From: Tolumonas auensis DSM 9187
Lineage (GTDB): Bacteria > Pseudomonadota > Gammaproteobacteria > Enterobacterales > Aeromonadaceae
Assembly (NCBI RefSeq): GCF_000023065.1
Contig: NC_012691.1
Location: forward strand, 2,028,501-2,092,500
Direction: 5' to 3'
DNA length: 64,000 bases
Shown piece after piece: positions 26,450 through 37,182 of the stretch; position 1 is the first letter of the stretch, and each line of letters begins with the position of its first letter. The position numbers were made by a program, and so were the translations under genes. The notes under the pieces are model-generated. The model did no database searches. It had not been told where the DNA came from and was given only the letters and a program-made list of their open reading frames with translations.

Positions 26450-27599
26450 ATAACTGATCCTAATTGTGCTCCACCTATTTATTCTGTGCTGCTATTGCAA
26501 ACGGGCTGACATGATCTAAAAAATACTTCACCTTTCGCAATAATTCCCACATCGCCCGACATCGGTGGTTTCTGGTGACCATCTCGTGCATTGAGCGCCA
26601 GAGTAGTTCAATCCGATTGACCCACGGTGAGTAAACAGGTTGAAACAGTAACTCAAATTTTGGATTGTTCTTGAGCCATACCTGCGTCTTTTGGCTTTTG
26701 TGGATCACGTAATTATCAAGGACCAGGATAATTTTCTTCGCCCGACGGTAATGCCGTTTCAGCTTTTCCAGTAGTTGAATAAATAGGTCTGAATCCTTAC
26801 TCAGCCCTGTGGTGTAAATTACCTTGCCCGTCTGACTATTAAGTGCACCGGCAACATAGTGTTTTTCGTTTTTCCCTGGTGTGGGTATTCGTTTTTGTTG
26901 ATGACGACGCATCCAATCCGCACCAATTTTAGGATTCAGGTCGATATCTGCTTCATCGACATAAAAAACCGGTTCATTAATAGAGTGACTTTGTAATGCA
27001 TTGTTTATTAATGCCATTTTCTCATCACGATGTGGGTCACGAATATGGAGTGTCGGCGCAGCTCTACGCCAAACAATGCCCATTTTAGGTAACCAACGGC
27101 GGATGGTAGAGGCAGCAATGTTGAGTTCTGGACACATGCGATGAATAAGCGATGCAAAAAGCTCTGAACTCCAACGTGAACGTTGATAACCAAAATCTTC
27201 TGGCGAGAACTGAATAAGCAGCTCTAAAATGAGTCGAATTTGTTGGTATGGCAAAGAACAAAATCGTCCGCGTTGTTTACTTTCGAGACCGGAAATACCA
27301 CATTCCTGATACCAGCTGAGCCAGCGTTGAATAGAAGAACGAGCAGCGGCAGTCAGTTGATGAACCATCGAAACAGTCTGCCCCTGATGCAGCATGAGAA
27401 TAGCAGTCAGACGCCGGGCATGTTCTTTATCGTTGGTTTTATAAATGATTTTTTCGATGCGTCTGCGTTCGGCGCGAGATAAAACTGGTAACATAGCGGT
27501 AACTCGGTTTTGGGCGATTGTTTAGTTTGGCGACGATATGATCGCATAACTAAAACCGAGTTACTCCCACCAAGTGATCTACATTTCGGAACAGTTATT
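26449..27599 (-). mobile_element. IS630-family insertion sequence, complete
   Basis: The element is 1151 bp. The ends are AATAACTGATCC (left) and the inverse of AATAACTGTTCC (right), i.e. 12-bp terminal repeats with one mismatch, and it is flanked on both sides by TA (26447-26448 and 27600-27601), the target duplication of this family. One intact transposase gene fills it. Confidence 0.92.
26475..27494 (-). CDS. IS630-family transposase
   Basis: 339 residues. An N-terminal helix-turn-helix region (about 1-110) is followed by a DDE catalytic domain: first Asp in FYVDEADIDLNP, second in ILVLDNYVIHKS, and Glu in SPWVNRIELLW. No frameshift is seen, so the element may be active. Confidence 0.95.
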   Translation of the reverse strand: MLPVLSRAERRRIEKIIYKTNDKEHARRLTAILMLHQGQTVSMVHQLTAAARSSIQRWLSWYQECGISGLESKQRGRFCSLPYQQIRLILELLIQFSPEDFGYQRSRWSSELFASLIHRMCPELNIAASTIRRWLPKMGIVWRRAAPTLHIRDPHRDEKMALINNALQSHSINEPVFYVDEADIDLNPKIGADWMRRHQQKRIPTPGKNEKHYVAGALNSQTGKVIYTTGLSKDSDLFIQLLEKLKRHYRRAKKIILVLDNYVIHKSQKTQVWLKNNPKFELLFQPVYSPWVNRIELLWRSMHEMVTRNHRCRAMWELLRKVKYFLDHVSPFAIAAQNK

Positions 27600-27617
27600 T
27601 AGTTCCATCCAAAATAA

Positions 27618-28517
27618 TCAATTGACAGCATCATTGTCCTGCAATGTCTTTCGATACTCTTGAGGTGTGATCTGGAATGACTGGCGGAAAACCTTGCAAA
27701 AATAACTTGCTTGAGAGAACCCAAGTTTTTTCGCAATGTCGGCTATCGACCAATCACTGCACTGTAATATTTGTTTCGCATTATTCATTTTCTGTTGTGT
27801 TACGTAGGTATTAAATCCAATCCCCAACTGATTTTTAAATAGCTTACTGAAGTAATAAGGGCTCAGATATACGTGACTAGAAACTTCCTCCAGTCGAAGC
27901 TCGTCAGAGAAATGAGAATCAATGTATCGCAATGCTTTTTTAATTTTTGCATCGTATATTGTTTCAGATTTTTCCCTTACCAATCTTGGCGTTACAGCAT
28001 CATAAACCACTATCAAATTAAGATTAATTTTAATGTAAGTATCGACAATTATTTTCAGTAGATTGGCTGCAGAAATTATTTTAGAATAATCCACTAAAGG
28101 AATTTTTTCATGTTCTGCAACTAACTCATGGTTTGCTTTCCATGATTGATCCCCTTTGTGGACATTATCCAAAGATACATCATTTTTAATACGTACTTGC
28201 CCGCATAAGATAAACCCCATTAGATGCCCAGCAATTACTAGCGGGATTGAAAAATCTGTCAATCCTGCATGGCAACGATAAATACAAGGTTTATCGTATT
28301 TTGATGCTTCAAGACCACCACATCGGTCACTCATTTTACAATGTGAATAAAGTGTTGGGTCTGCCCGCATTTTTTTACAAAATTGAGTAAAATTAAAATG
28401 AGCAGAGATTTCTTCACCGTAAATATTAACAACCACAACAGCCAAATTCGTAGCATGGGCAAAGTCTAACGTTATTTTATTGATAAGGTCTGAGTCTAAT
28501 GAACTAACAGAAGTCAT
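27618..28517 (-). CDS. AraC-family regulator with PocR sensor domain
   Basis: 299 residues. The N-terminal half is a PocR-type ligand domain with its cysteine cluster (FCKKMRADPTLYSHCKMSD, RCGG, CIYRCHAGLTDFSIP). The C-terminal 100 residues are an AraC double helix-turn-helix (HVYLSPYYFSKLFKNQL; ADIAKKLGFSQASYFCKVF). PocR regulators respond to small diols such as 1,2-propanediol in cobalamin/pdu systems. It is placed at the left end of the glycyl-radical cluster whose predicted product is 1,2-propanediol. It is next to the IS630 copy but intact. Confidence 0.88.
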   Translation of the reverse strand: MTSVSSLDSDLINKITLDFAHATNLAVVVVNIYGEEISAHFNFTQFCKKMRADPTLYSHCKMSDRCGGLEASKYDKPCIYRCHAGLTDFSIPLVIAGHLMGFILCGQVRIKNDVSLDNVHKGDQSWKANHELVAEHEKIPLVDYSKIISAANLLKIIVDTYIKINLNLIVVYDAVTPRLVREKSETIYDAKIKKALRYIDSHFSDELRLEEVSSHVYLSPYYFSKLFKNQLGIGFNTYVTQQKMNNAKQILQCSDWSIADIAKKLGFSQASYFCKVFRQSFQITPQEYRKTLQDNDAVN

Positions 28518-28746
28518 GCTAAATTCTCTGCTTTATTGGTTATATTCAGTATCGGATCAAGAAACACGCATCAATACGGGTAAGTTTGTATTTCGCAGTA
28601 TACAACACTTAATCATAACTATTAATTACACATGCTTGACTCATCAAAAAATGGATATCATTAATAATCAAACATCCAGCATGAAGCTCCCAAAAAAATC
28701 ATCAAAATTTCACCACTGAACTATCTGCATTCTTCGGGAGCAGCTA

Positions 28747-28944
28747 TTATTTCTTGAACAAGCAAGCTCGGATGTAATATTTAAACATTCCAGCACTATC
28801 TTTTTTAACGTTAACTAATACCTTCTTATTCCTCATCAAAACCCATTCATCAAGTATTACATTTGTAAGATTTAGTCCACAACGTTGTAAACACTCTTTA
28901 AATAACTGTTCACCTGAAATTTCAGTCAAATATGAATAATCCAT
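28747..28944 (-). CDS. hypothetical protein, 65 aa
   Basis: A small basic protein (YLTEISGEQLFKECLQRCG, ILDEWVLMRNKKVLVNVKKD). The ATG is preceded by GGAGTAAGACTG, a convincing ribosome site. I do not recognise it. It lies between the PocR regulator and the isomerase gene, all on the minus strand, 60 bases after the latter's stop. Confidence 0.5.
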   Translation of the reverse strand: MDYSYLTEISGEQLFKECLQRCGLNLTNVILDEWVLMRNKKVLVNVKKDSAGMFKYYIRACLFKK

Positions 28945-29004
28945 CAGTCTTACTCCATTTTGTCCAATAAATTAATACCAACAACTACTATTTGGAAATA
29001 AGGC

Positions 29005-29970
29005 TCATGAAATACCAGCATCATGTAACCGATGTAAATTCAGTACACCAACCAAGATACCATTAGCATCAACCACTGGTGCGGCACTGATTTGATGCTC
29101 ATGTAATGCGTCTAATGCTTCGCTGGCACGCCAATGGGAAGGAAACCGATACCCTGGGCGAGTCATAGCCTGCTCAAGCTGATTACTTAAAGAGTTTTCT
29201 TTAACCAGCCAACGGCGAAGATCACCATCAGTAAATACCCCAACCACATATTTTTCTGCATCACAGACTGCAACTAACCCCATGCCTGTCCGGCTTAGTT
29301 CCAGCATTGCTTCCATGACACTGCTGTGTTCATCAACGATAGGTAGTAATTCATCTGTTTGCATAACATCATGGACTCTGTTGAGAAGACGAGCACCTAA
29401 GCTACCACCCGGATGTGAGCGGGCAAAATCTTCAGCACCGAATCCGCGCTGACGCATCAGTGCCATGGCTAATGCATCTCCCATCATTAATGTGTTTACA
29501 GCACTGGATGTTGGCGCGACACCAATAGGACACGCTTCTCTTTCTACACTAATATCCAGTACACACGTTGCAGCTTTTGCCAGAGGAGAATTTTTATCGC
29601 CGGTCATGGCAATCAACGAGATCTGATTCTCTTTGATTAATGGCAATATATATTCCTGTTCTTTGGCCTTTCCCGAATAAGAGATAAAGATGAGGACATC
29701 ATCAACGCCAATCATTCCCAGATCGCCATGTAAAGCTTCCGCCGGATGAACAAAAAAAGCCGGAGTCCCAGTGCTTGCTAAGGATGCAGCAATTTTCTTG
29801 CCAATATGTCCTGATTTTCCTATTCCTGAGACAACAGCTTTACCTTTGCAATTAAGCAATAAATGACATGCAGAAAGAAAATTCTCATCAAGTCGATCAA
29901 GAAGACGCTGCGCTTCTTTAATTTCAATTTCTAATGTTTCTTTTGCGTAGGATAAAAGATCTTCATTCAT
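29005..29970 (-). CDS. gutQ: D-arabinose 5-phosphate isomerase, KdsD/GutQ type
   Basis: 321 residues: an N-terminal SIS sugar-isomerase domain (VVSGIGKSGHIGKKIAASLA; HPAEALHGDLGMI; the catalytic-type HPGGSLG) and two C-terminal CBS domains (from about 200). It interconverts ribulose 5-phosphate and arabinose 5-phosphate. In E. coli, gutQ ends the srl operon; here the srl operon lacks it and this copy sits next to a Gfo/Idh oxidoreductase in the other cluster. Whether it still supports LPS Kdo synthesis or acts on another sugar phosphate cannot be told. Confidence 0.88.
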   Translation of the reverse strand: MNEDLLSYAKETLEIEIKEAQRLLDRLDENFLSACHLLLNCKGKAVVSGIGKSGHIGKKIAASLASTGTPAFFVHPAEALHGDLGMIGVDDVLIFISYSGKAKEQEYILPLIKENQISLIAMTGDKNSPLAKAATCVLDISVEREACPIGVAPTSSAVNTLMMGDALAMALMRQRGFGAEDFARSHPGGSLGARLLNRVHDVMQTDELLPIVDEHSSVMEAMLELSRTGMGLVAVCDAEKYVVGVFTDGDLRRWLVKENSLSNQLEQAMTRPGYRFPSHWRASEALDALHEHQISAAPVVDANGILVGVLNLHRLHDAGIS

Positions 29971-29981
29971 TGTTTTTGTAC

Positions 29982-30971
29982 TCAGGAAATTTTGTCTGCC
30001 GGAAAAATCAGTCCAATTTTCTTTCTGATATGCTGCATCACATCGGAAACCTTCAACATCAAAGAATAACTATTCAAGGTAGATTCCGTTCCACCGGATT
30101 CAATTGTATGTATAAACTCATTCAACTCATATATCATCGGAGTGGGCGACTGAGGTACAGAAATATCTTCTTCACTTCCATCACGATATATTATTTTCAC
30201 TGAATTCAACTGAGAAATATGGTCAATTATTATGGAACCATTTTCACCTTGAATCTCAGACGGCACCCTCATATCAGTAATTTTTGAGTAAGTAACTGAG
30301 GCTGTTAAATCTTTATACTCCAGCAATGCAGTGCCAAGACCATCCACACCACTACTTAACATAACAGCACTTGCACTGAGGTTTGATGGCAACCCAAATA
30401 AGTCAATGACAGGGTAAAGTGCGTACACACCAATATCCATAAGTGCCCCATTGGATAACTCAGGTTTAAATGCATTCATGACTTCTCCCGACTTAAATCG
30501 GTCATATCGGGACGAGTATTGGCAATAATGGCTGGATACATGCCGGACTTTACCAATCTTGTGAAGATTTAATTTAATTGAAAGATAATTTGGCAGTGAA
30601 CAGGTTTTCATTGCTTCCATCAATAGAACGCCATTTTCCATTGCGGTTTGCACTATCAACTTAGCCTCATGAAAATTAGAACACAGAGGCTTTTCACACA
30701 AAACATGTTTCTTGTTTTTTAAGAACAAACAGGTTTGTTCACAATGTAATGAATTAGGGCTGGCAATATATACCGCATCTATGTGTGGCGAACGAGCCAT
30801 TTCATTAAGATCATCAAACACATATTCAGCACCATACTTATCAGCGAACTCTTTTGCTTTATCAAGAGATCTGGAATATACAGACGTCAATTGAAAACCT
30901 GTTGCAAGTTTAGCAGCAAATAAAAGTGCTTCAGTAATATTACTGGTACCGATGACTCCGAATTTTAACAT
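29982..30971 (-). CDS. Gfo/Idh/MocA-family oxidoreductase
   Basis: 329 residues. The N-terminal Rossmann fold starts MLKFGVIGTSNITEAL, with the family EKP motif (HVLCEKPLCSN). It probably oxidises or reduces a sugar or polyol with NAD(P). Family members include 1,5-anhydro-D-fructose reductases, which make 1,5-anhydromannitol; that would fit this cluster well, but it is inference. The start at 30971 has GGAG upstream; the longer ORF to 31013 has no support. It overlaps nothing and ends 11 bases before the isomerase. Confidence 0.85.
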   Translation of the reverse strand: MLKFGVIGTSNITEALLFAAKLATGFQLTSVYSRSLDKAKEFADKYGAEYVFDDLNEMARSPHIDAVYIASPNSLHCEQTCLFLKNKKHVLCEKPLCSNFHEAKLIVQTAMENGVLLMEAMKTCSLPNYLSIKLNLHKIGKVRHVSSHYCQYSSRYDRFKSGEVMNAFKPELSNGALMDIGVYALYPVIDLFGLPSNLSASAVMLSSGVDGLGTALLEYKDLTASVTYSKITDMRVPSEIQGENGSIIIDHISQLNSVKIIYRDGSEEDISVPQSPTPMIYELNEFIHTIESGGTESTLNSYSLMLKVSDVMQHIRKKIGLIFPADKIS

Positions 30972-31065
30972 ATTGGCTCCATTAAAATTAAAAAAACATT
31001 TACAAACACACACAAGATCATCTTAAATTAAAACATCACAGGCCAACCATAGAGCACCAGAAAAA

Positions 31066-31887
31066 ATGAAAAGAAATGTTTTTTATATTTCCGATGGCAC
31101 AGCGATCACGGCTGAGGCCTTAGGGCATGCCGTACTATCTCAATTTAATATAGAACCTGAATTCCATACTATTCCATTTGTCGATAACGACTCAAAAGCA
31201 ATGGATGTATGCCATAAAATTGATACCGCATATACTCAAACAGGTGTAAAACCTATCGTTTTTTACTCGATCGTTTCTCCAGAAATAAAGAATTTAATTA
31301 ATAATAGTCAAGGGTTATGCCTTGATGTAGTCCAATCACTAATCGCTCCTTTGCAACAAGAGTTGAATATCAGCCCTGTTGCATCTGCTAAACGCAGACC
31401 CTATGGTTTAACTGAAAACAATATGATCAAATACGATGCACGCATCGCTGCTATTGATTACACCTTAGCCCATGACGATGGTATCTCACTGCGCAACTTA
31501 GAGTTAGCTCAGGTTATTTTGCTTGGTGTTTCAAGAGCAGGAAAAACACCAACCAGTTTATATCTGGCGCTCCAGTTTGGAGTTTATGCAGTAAATTACC
31601 CTTTCGTTTCTGACGATATGAATAATTTAAAGATACCACCGGCCATATTGCCTTATAAAAATAAGTTGTTTGGATTAACCATTGATCCTGAAAGACTTTC
31701 TGCCATCCGACAAGAAAGAAAAGGAAACAGTAATTACGCTTCTTTACGACAATGTCGAATGGAAGTTTCCGAAGTCGAAGCACTTTACAGAAAGCTCCAA
31801 ATTCCCTACCTCAATACAACTAATTACTCTGTTGAAGAAATAACGGCAAGATTAATGGAAACCATGAGTCTTCAACGACAACGATAA
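31066..31887 (+). CDS. ppsR: PEP synthase regulatory protein (bifunctional kinase/pyrophosphorylase)
   Basis: A 273-residue PSRP/DUF299 protein. The start ([18 protein letters not shown]) and the P-loop ([17 protein letters not shown]) are conserved. It switches PEP synthase off and on by ADP-dependent phosphorylation of a threonine and its Pi-dependent reversal. The target gene ppsA is close (33027-35390) on the opposite strand. Confidence 0.95.
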   Translation: MKRNVFYISDGTAITAEALGHAVLSQFNIEPEFHTIPFVDNDSKAMDVCHKIDTAYTQTGVKPIVFYSIVSPEIKNLINNSQGLCLDVVQSLIAPLQQELNISPVASAKRRPYGLTENNMIKYDARIAAIDYTLAHDDGISLRNLELAQVILLGVSRAGKTPTSLYLALQFGVYAVNYPFVSDDMNNLKIPPAILPYKNKLFGLTIDPERLSAIRQERKGNSNYASLRQCRMEVSEVEALYRKLQIPYLNTTNYSVEEITARLMETMSLQRQR

Positions 31888-31892
31888 AAAAG

Positions 31893-31925
31893 CCACCGTA
31901 TCTCAGTAGAGGGTCGATACGGTGG
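31893..31925 (-). terminator. terminator between ppsR and fbp
   Basis: CCACCGTATC and GATACGGTGG form a 10-bp stem. On the minus strand a run of six T follows, so it ends the fbp message; it may also slow transcription from ppsR. Confidence 0.8.
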
Positions 31926-31953
31926 TACACGACGCTTTCACTTCGCCCTGAGT

Positions 31954-32964
31954 TTACGAATCGAAAGCCACTAACAACTGCCCTAACTTATCAACCATAT
32001 GTGCAGAACCAATATAAAATGGGGTTCTTTGATGTAATTCCATTGGTGATAAATCAAGTATCCGCTGATATCCATTTGTTGCTTTCCCGCCAGCCTGTTC
32101 AACGATAAAGGCCAGAGGATTACCTTCATAAAGCAACCGTAATTTTCCGTTTGGTGCATTTGTGCCTGATGGATATAGGAAGATCCCGCCTTTCAACATG
32201 TTACGATGAAAATCGGCAACCAACGATCCGATATAACGCGAGGTATAGGGCCGATTATCTGTTTCATCGATCGCCTGACAAAACTTCAGGTACTGTTTGA
32301 CACCTGCAGGAAACTTGAAATAGTTACCTTCATTTACTGAATAAATGTGACCCTGTTGAGGTATTGAAATATTTGGATAAGAAAGACAAAAACACCCGAT
32401 AGAGGGATCGAGCGTAAATCCGTTAACGCCCTGCCCCGTCGAATAAACCAGCATGGTTGAAGAACCATAAATGATATAGCCCGCAGCAACCTGATGACGA
32501 CCGGGTTGTAAAAAATCCGCTTTAGTCACGGGGGTGCCAATCGGTGAAACCCGGTGATAAATAGAGAATAACGTGCCGACAGATACGCCGACATCAATAT
32601 TCGAAGAGCCATCCAGTGGGTCTATCAGCACAACATATTTCGCTGTTTTGCCATTAACCGGTTCAAATGCGACATAATCATCATCTTCTTCCGAAGCCAT
32701 GCCACAGACTTCACCGCAAGCAGCCAACGATTGTTTGAACTTGTCATTCGCAAACAGATCTAATTTTTGTTGTGCTTCCCCCTGGATATTATCGATACCG
32801 GTAGCACCAATAATATTACCAAGACCCGCCTGGTTAATTTGCCAACTGATAACTTTGGCCGCATGCTGAATAGAGGTCAAAAGTGCACTTAAATCCCCGG
32901 TAGCATGAGGGAAATCAGCCTGTTTTTCGATAATGAAGTCGTATACCGACATACCCGTTTGCAT
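31954..32964 (-). CDS. fbp: fructose-1,6-bisphosphatase, class I
   Basis: 336 residues. The metal site and signature are visible: ASEEDDDYV, then [20 protein letters not shown], and the sugar-phosphate-binding [12 protein letters not shown]. It makes fructose 6-phosphate for gluconeogenesis. It lies 62 bases after ppsA on the same strand, so the two gluconeogenic enzymes probably share a message. Confidence 0.95.
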   Translation of the reverse strand: MQTGMSVYDFIIEKQADFPHATGDLSALLTSIQHAAKVISWQINQAGLGNIIGATGIDNIQGEAQQKLDLFANDKFKQSLAACGEVCGMASEEDDDYVAFEPVNGKTAKYVVLIDPLDGSSNIDVGVSVGTLFSIYHRVSPIGTPVTKADFLQPGRHQVAAGYIIYGSSTMLVYSTGQGVNGFTLDPSIGCFCLSYPNISIPQQGHIYSVNEGNYFKFPAGVKQYLKFCQAIDETDNRPYTSRYIGSLVADFHRNMLKGGIFLYPSGTNAPNGKLRLLYEGNPLAFIVEQAGGKATNGYQRILDLSPMELHQRTPFYIGSAHMVDKLGQLLVAFDS

Positions 32965-33026
32965 GTATTGCTCCGTGATTGCTTATTGAGACAGCCCGTC
33001 ATAGATTTGACGGGCCATAACCCAAA

Positions 33027-35390
33027 TTAATGTGCAGATTGATCTGACAGCCATAACCAGGTTTGTACAACGGTATCCGGGTTCAACGATAAGCTGTCGA
33101 TCCCTTCTTTACGCAGCCAGTCTGCGAAATCAGGATGATCGGAAGGGCCCTGACCACAGATCCCGACATATTTACCTTGTGCTTTCGCAGCTTTAATAGC
33201 CATCGATAGCAACGCTTTTACCGCATCGTTACGTTCATCGAACAACTCAGATACCAAACCAGAGTCACGATCTAAACCAAGAGTCAGCTGGGTCATATCG
33301 TTTGAACCGATGGAAAAACCATCAAAATGAGCCAGGAACTGATCTGCCAACAATGCATTGGATGGGATCTCGCACATCATGATGATTTTGAGACCATTTT
33401 CTCCGCGCTTCAGCCCTTCACGTTCCAACTGGGCAACAACCGCTTCCGCCTGCGCAACGGTCCGGACAAACGGCACCATCAGTTCAACATTGGTGAGGCC
33501 CATGGTATTGCGGACGCGTTTGACCGCTTCACACTCCAGCGCGAAACAGTCATGGAAATCCGGTGATACATAACGCCCGGCACCACGGAATCCCAGCATC
33601 GGGTTTTCTTCGTGTGGCTCATAATGCTCACCACCGACCAGATTAGCGTATTCATTCGACTTGAAATCAGACAGACGAACAATGACGCGTTTAGGCCAGA
33701 ACGCAGCTGCCAGCGTGGAAATACCTTCCGCGAGTTTGCTGATGTAAAATTCAACCGGATCGTCATACCCCACCATCCGATCACGGATTTCCAGCTGAAG
33801 ATCTTCATCAAGCTGATCGAACTCAAGCAGTGCTTTCGGATGCACGCCAATCATGCGATTGATGATAAATTCCAGGCGAGCAAGACCCACACCATCATTC
33901 GGTAAGCGGGAAAAATCGAATGCACGATCAGGATTGCCGATATTCATCATGATTTTCAGCGGAAGGATAGGCATGGCATCCACTTGCAACTTACGCACGG
34001 TGAAATCCTGCAAATCACGGTATACATAACCGGTATCACCTTCGGCACAAGAGACGGTGACATTTTGGCCTTCTTCTAAAACGTCAGTTGCATTGCCACA
34101 CCCCACTACCGCAGGAATACCTAATTCACGCGCAATAATGGCAGCATGACATGTTCTTCCGCCACGGTTAGTCACAATGGCAGAAGCACGTTTCATGATC
34201 GGTTCCCAATCAGGATCCGTCATATCTGTGACAAGAACATCACCTGGTTGCACTTGATCCATCTGGCTGATGCTATTGATAATTTTTACTGGGCCAGCAC
34301 CGATACGCTGACCAATGGCCCGACCCTCAATCAATACTTCACCCTGTGAATTTAACTGGAAACGTTCCATCGTCTGTTCATTAGAACGAACCGTTTCCGG
34401 ACGTGCCTGAACGATATAGAGCTTGCCGGTATGACCATCTTTGGCCCATTCAATGTCCATCGGACGGCCATAATGCTCTTCAATTAGCAAAGCCTGATGG
34501 GCTAACTGGTGTATTTCGCTGTCCGTAATGGAGAATTTGTTGGCCAATTCGTCAGGGACATCTTCGATTTCGACCTGCTTACCGTGTTCCTGGCTATTTG
34601 CATACACCATCCGGATCTTTTTCGACCCGATAGTTCTGCGAACAATGGCCGGTTTGCCATTTTTCAATGTCGGTTTATGCACATAAAATTCATCCGGATT
34701 GACGGCACCCTGAACGACCATCTCCCCCAGACCATAAGCAGAAGTGATAAACACGACCTGATCGAAACCGGATTCAGTATCCAGAGTAAACATAACGCCT
34801 GATGCTGCTAAGTCAGAACGAACCATGCGTTGTACACCGGCAGAGATCGACACACCTTCATGGTCATATCCCTGATGGGCGCGGTAAGAAATAGCCCGGT
34901 CATTGAACAATGACGCGAACACATGCTTCACCGCGATCATGATGGCATCAATACCCTGCACGTTCAGGTAGGTTTCCTGCTGACCCGCAAAGGAAGCATC
35001 CGGCATATCTTCTGCTGTTGCAGAAGAACGTACCGCAAATGAAGCATCTTGTTGGCCATCAGCAAGTTGGGCATACGCTTTATAAATATCCGCTTCTAAT
35101 GCAGGTTGAAACGGACTTTCTACAATCCATCCACGGATCTGCTTACCGGCATTGGATAACGCATTAATATCTTCTACATCAATGCGCCCGACCAGTTGAT
35201 ATATTTTCCGGTGAATATCGTTGTATTCCAGAAAATCATTAAAGGCTTGAGCGGTGGTCGCAAAACCATTAGGTACAGAAACCCCTAATGAGGTCAAATT
35301 AGTGATCATTTCACCCAGGGAGGCATTTTTGCCACCCACGCGTTCAACATCATGCATGTTGAGTTCGTTGTACCAAAGTACGTTAGCCAC
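33027..35390 (-). CDS. ppsA: phosphoenolpyruvate synthase
   Basis: 787 residues: an ATP-grasp domain (about 1-340), the swivelling phospho-His domain ([20 protein letters not shown] near residue 412) and the PEP-binding barrel ([40 protein letters not shown] with the proton-donor Cys). It converts pyruvate and ATP to PEP, AMP and Pi. The PpsR target Thr is just before the catalytic His (GRTCH). Placement with fbp and ppsR inside a PTS/aldolase cluster is unusual. Confidence 0.96.
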   Translation of the reverse strand: MANVLWYNELNMHDVERVGGKNASLGEMITNLTSLGVSVPNGFATTAQAFNDFLEYNDIHRKIYQLVGRIDVEDINALSNAGKQIRGWIVESPFQPALEADIYKAYAQLADGQQDASFAVRSSATAEDMPDASFAGQQETYLNVQGIDAIMIAVKHVFASLFNDRAISYRAHQGYDHEGVSISAGVQRMVRSDLAASGVMFTLDTESGFDQVVFITSAYGLGEMVVQGAVNPDEFYVHKPTLKNGKPAIVRRTIGSKKIRMVYANSQEHGKQVEIEDVPDELANKFSITDSEIHQLAHQALLIEEHYGRPMDIEWAKDGHTGKLYIVQARPETVRSNEQTMERFQLNSQGEVLIEGRAIGQRIGAGPVKIINSISQMDQVQPGDVLVTDMTDPDWEPIMKRASAIVTNRGGRTCHAAIIARELGIPAVVGCGNATDVLEEGQNVTVSCAEGDTGYVYRDLQDFTVRKLQVDAMPILPLKIMMNIGNPDRAFDFSRLPNDGVGLARLEFIINRMIGVHPKALLEFDQLDEDLQLEIRDRMVGYDDPVEFYISKLAEGISTLAAAFWPKRVIVRLSDFKSNEYANLVGGEHYEPHEENPMLGFRGAGRYVSPDFHDCFALECEAVKRVRNTMGLTNVELMVPFVRTVAQAEAVVAQLEREGLKRGENGLKIIMMCEIPSNALLADQFLAHFDGFSIGSNDMTQLTLGLDRDSGLVSELFDERNDAVKALLSMAIKAAKAQGKYVGICGQGPSDHPDFADWLRKEGIDSLSLNPDTVVQTWLWLSDQSAH

Positions 35391-35427
35391 ATCGTTCTCC
35401 CAATAAACAGCTTTTGCGACTTTCGGG

Positions 35428-35465
35428 CAGGAATAAACCTCAGCGTCCTGCCGGGTTTATTCCTG
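35428..35465. terminator. hairpin between gldA and ppsA (first)
   Basis: CAGGAATAAACC and GGTTTATTCCTG form a 12-bp stem. Together with the next hairpin it separates gldA from ppsA on the minus strand. Confidence 0.6.
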
Positions 35466-35478
35466 ATTGATATAGAAG

Positions 35479-35504
35479 TTAATTAGCCAGGATTGGCTAA
35501 TTAA
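35479..35504. terminator. hairpin just after gldA (second)
   Basis: TTAATTAGCCA-GGAT-TGGCTAATTAA, a perfect 11-bp stem immediately after the gldA stop codon on the minus strand. Confidence 0.65.
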
Positions 35505-35506
35505 TA

Positions 35507-36613
35507 TTATTTAGTGTTTTGCTTAATATAATCCTGGCCATATTGGTCAGCGGCAATCATTGCGGCATAGACTTTAGTGGCTGTAACTTTAAATGGCATA
35601 GAGTGAATAGTTTCACCTTCTGCACACGCCGCTTCAGCAGCAGCACGCATTTTCTCTTCGATACCTTCCTTGATATCCAGCTGCGCCAGGGTAATTGGCA
35701 AACCAACACGGGTGCACAGCGCACACACGGTATCTAATTCAGCTTTAGGGGCATTTTCCAGGATCAACTGAACTAATGTGCCGAATGCTACTTTTTCGCC
35801 GTGGTAGAAATGATGCGCATCCGGAATAACAGTCAGACCGTTGTGAACAGCATGTGCCGCAGCAAGACCACCACTTTCAAAACCGACACCGCTCAGATAG
35901 GTATTGGCTTCAATGATGCGTTCAACCGCTTCGGTCACCACTTTTTTCTGTACAGCTAGCATCGCTTTATGGCCTTCAGCCAGCAGGGTATCGAAACAAA
36001 GACGCGCCAGGCTCATCGCAGCTTCAGTAGATTCACCGCCCGCCATGGTGGTAGCACGGCTTTGGTAACAGGCCCGGGCTTCAAAATAAGTGGCCATGGC
36101 ATCACCAATACCGGCAGCCAATAATCGAGCAGGTGCACCGGCAACAATTTCGGTATCAACCAAAACCACATTCGGGTTACAAGGCAGGATCAAATAGGAT
36201 TCAAATTCACCGGTATCAGTATAAATAACGGATAAAGCACTGCATGGCGCATCGGTAGAAGCGATAGTTGGTGCAATGACAACCGGCACTTTAGCGTAAT
36301 AAGCAACCGCTTTAGCGGTATCCAACGTTTTACCACCACCAACACCCACAACACCGTCACAGTTTTCATTTTGCAGGATAGTGATCAGACGATTTACTTC
36401 ATTGCGGCTGCATTCGCCTTTGAATTTTTCGATAACGAAATCTGTTGCGCTTTCTTTGAAGCTGGCAGTCACTTTGCCTTCGATTAACCCCAGAACAAAC
36501 GCATCAGAAATAACCAACAGCTTTTTAGCAAATGGGGCTGCATATTGGCCGACACGAGAGATAACACCAGCACCTTGAACATACTTACCAGGGGATTGAA
36601 TGATCTTATCCAT
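35507..36613 (-). CDS. gldA: glycerol / hydroxyacetone dehydrogenase
   Basis: A 368-residue iron-type (zinc-binding) alcohol dehydrogenase matching Gld[18 protein letters not shown] for NAD binding, [18 protein letters not shown], and the metal ligands in [12 protein letters not shown] and [18 protein letters not shown]. GldA oxidises glycerol to dihydroxyacetone or, in the other direction, reduces hydroxyacetone to 1,2-propanediol. It is divergent from the aldolase gene, as expected for an aldolase-GldA pair. Confidence 0.94.
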   Translation of the reverse strand: MDKIIQSPGKYVQGAGVISRVGQYAAPFAKKLLVISDAFVLGLIEGKVTASFKESATDFVIEKFKGECSRNEVNRLITILQNENCDGVVGVGGGKTLDTAKAVAYYAKVPVVIAPTIASTDAPCSALSVIYTDTGEFESYLILPCNPNVVLVDTEIVAGAPARLLAAGIGDAMATYFEARACYQSRATTMAGGESTEAAMSLARLCFDTLLAEGHKAMLAVQKKVVTEAVERIIEANTYLSGVGFESGGLAAAHAVHNGLTVIPDAHHFYHGEKVAFGTLVQLILENAPKAELDTVCALCTRVGLPITLAQLDIKEGIEEKMRAAAEAACAEGETIHSMPFKVTATKVYAAMIAADQYGQDYIKQNTK

Positions 36614-37182
36614 AATAAATCCTTAATTTAGTGTGAGAATGATGCTTCGCCCCTTTGAAAGGGAAAGGAGTGAAAACTTGGAAAACAAAGAAAATTATTT
36701 ATTACAACTAAACTTGCGAATAAATTAATGATTAAAGAAAGACATTACAATCGCACAATAATGACAATTACTGGATAAATGTAAACTGGACAGAAATCAC
36801 CAGACTTATTCACAAAAAATACCTATATATCAATACATTACAATTTAAAAAGATCTCATAAACGCAACACGGATCACACTAAACACCAAGCAATACAAAT
36901 CTCCAGTAAACCTAACAAATGTCCACTCCCAATCATATTTTCTTTCATTTATAGTTATCCCATATAAGTTATATTCAAGACTTAATAAAACCATATGTAG
37001 TCTGATACAGAAGAAAATCAAATGTATCGGCGATATAAAATAACAAAAATTAATTTCTATTAGTTGCAGCATGAAGAGAAGAATAGAAGTGCTGCTGATT
37101 TAGGTGATGTATTTATTCACTATGATTCATGTTTTTATGAATAATCTAAATTAATGACTTATTTTACAAGAGGTAATGAACC
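36614..37182. other. divergent promoter region gldA / fsa
   Basis: 569 bases, AT-rich. There is a GGATCACAC half-site of a CRP type near 36872, and a minus-strand 75-codon frame without a ribosome site or family, which I do not call. It probably holds promoters for both genes. Confidence 0.5.

Noticed and set aside
36845-37072. 75-codon frame in the gldA-fsaB gap
   Set aside because: No ribosome site, odd composition, no family; lies in the divergent promoter region.
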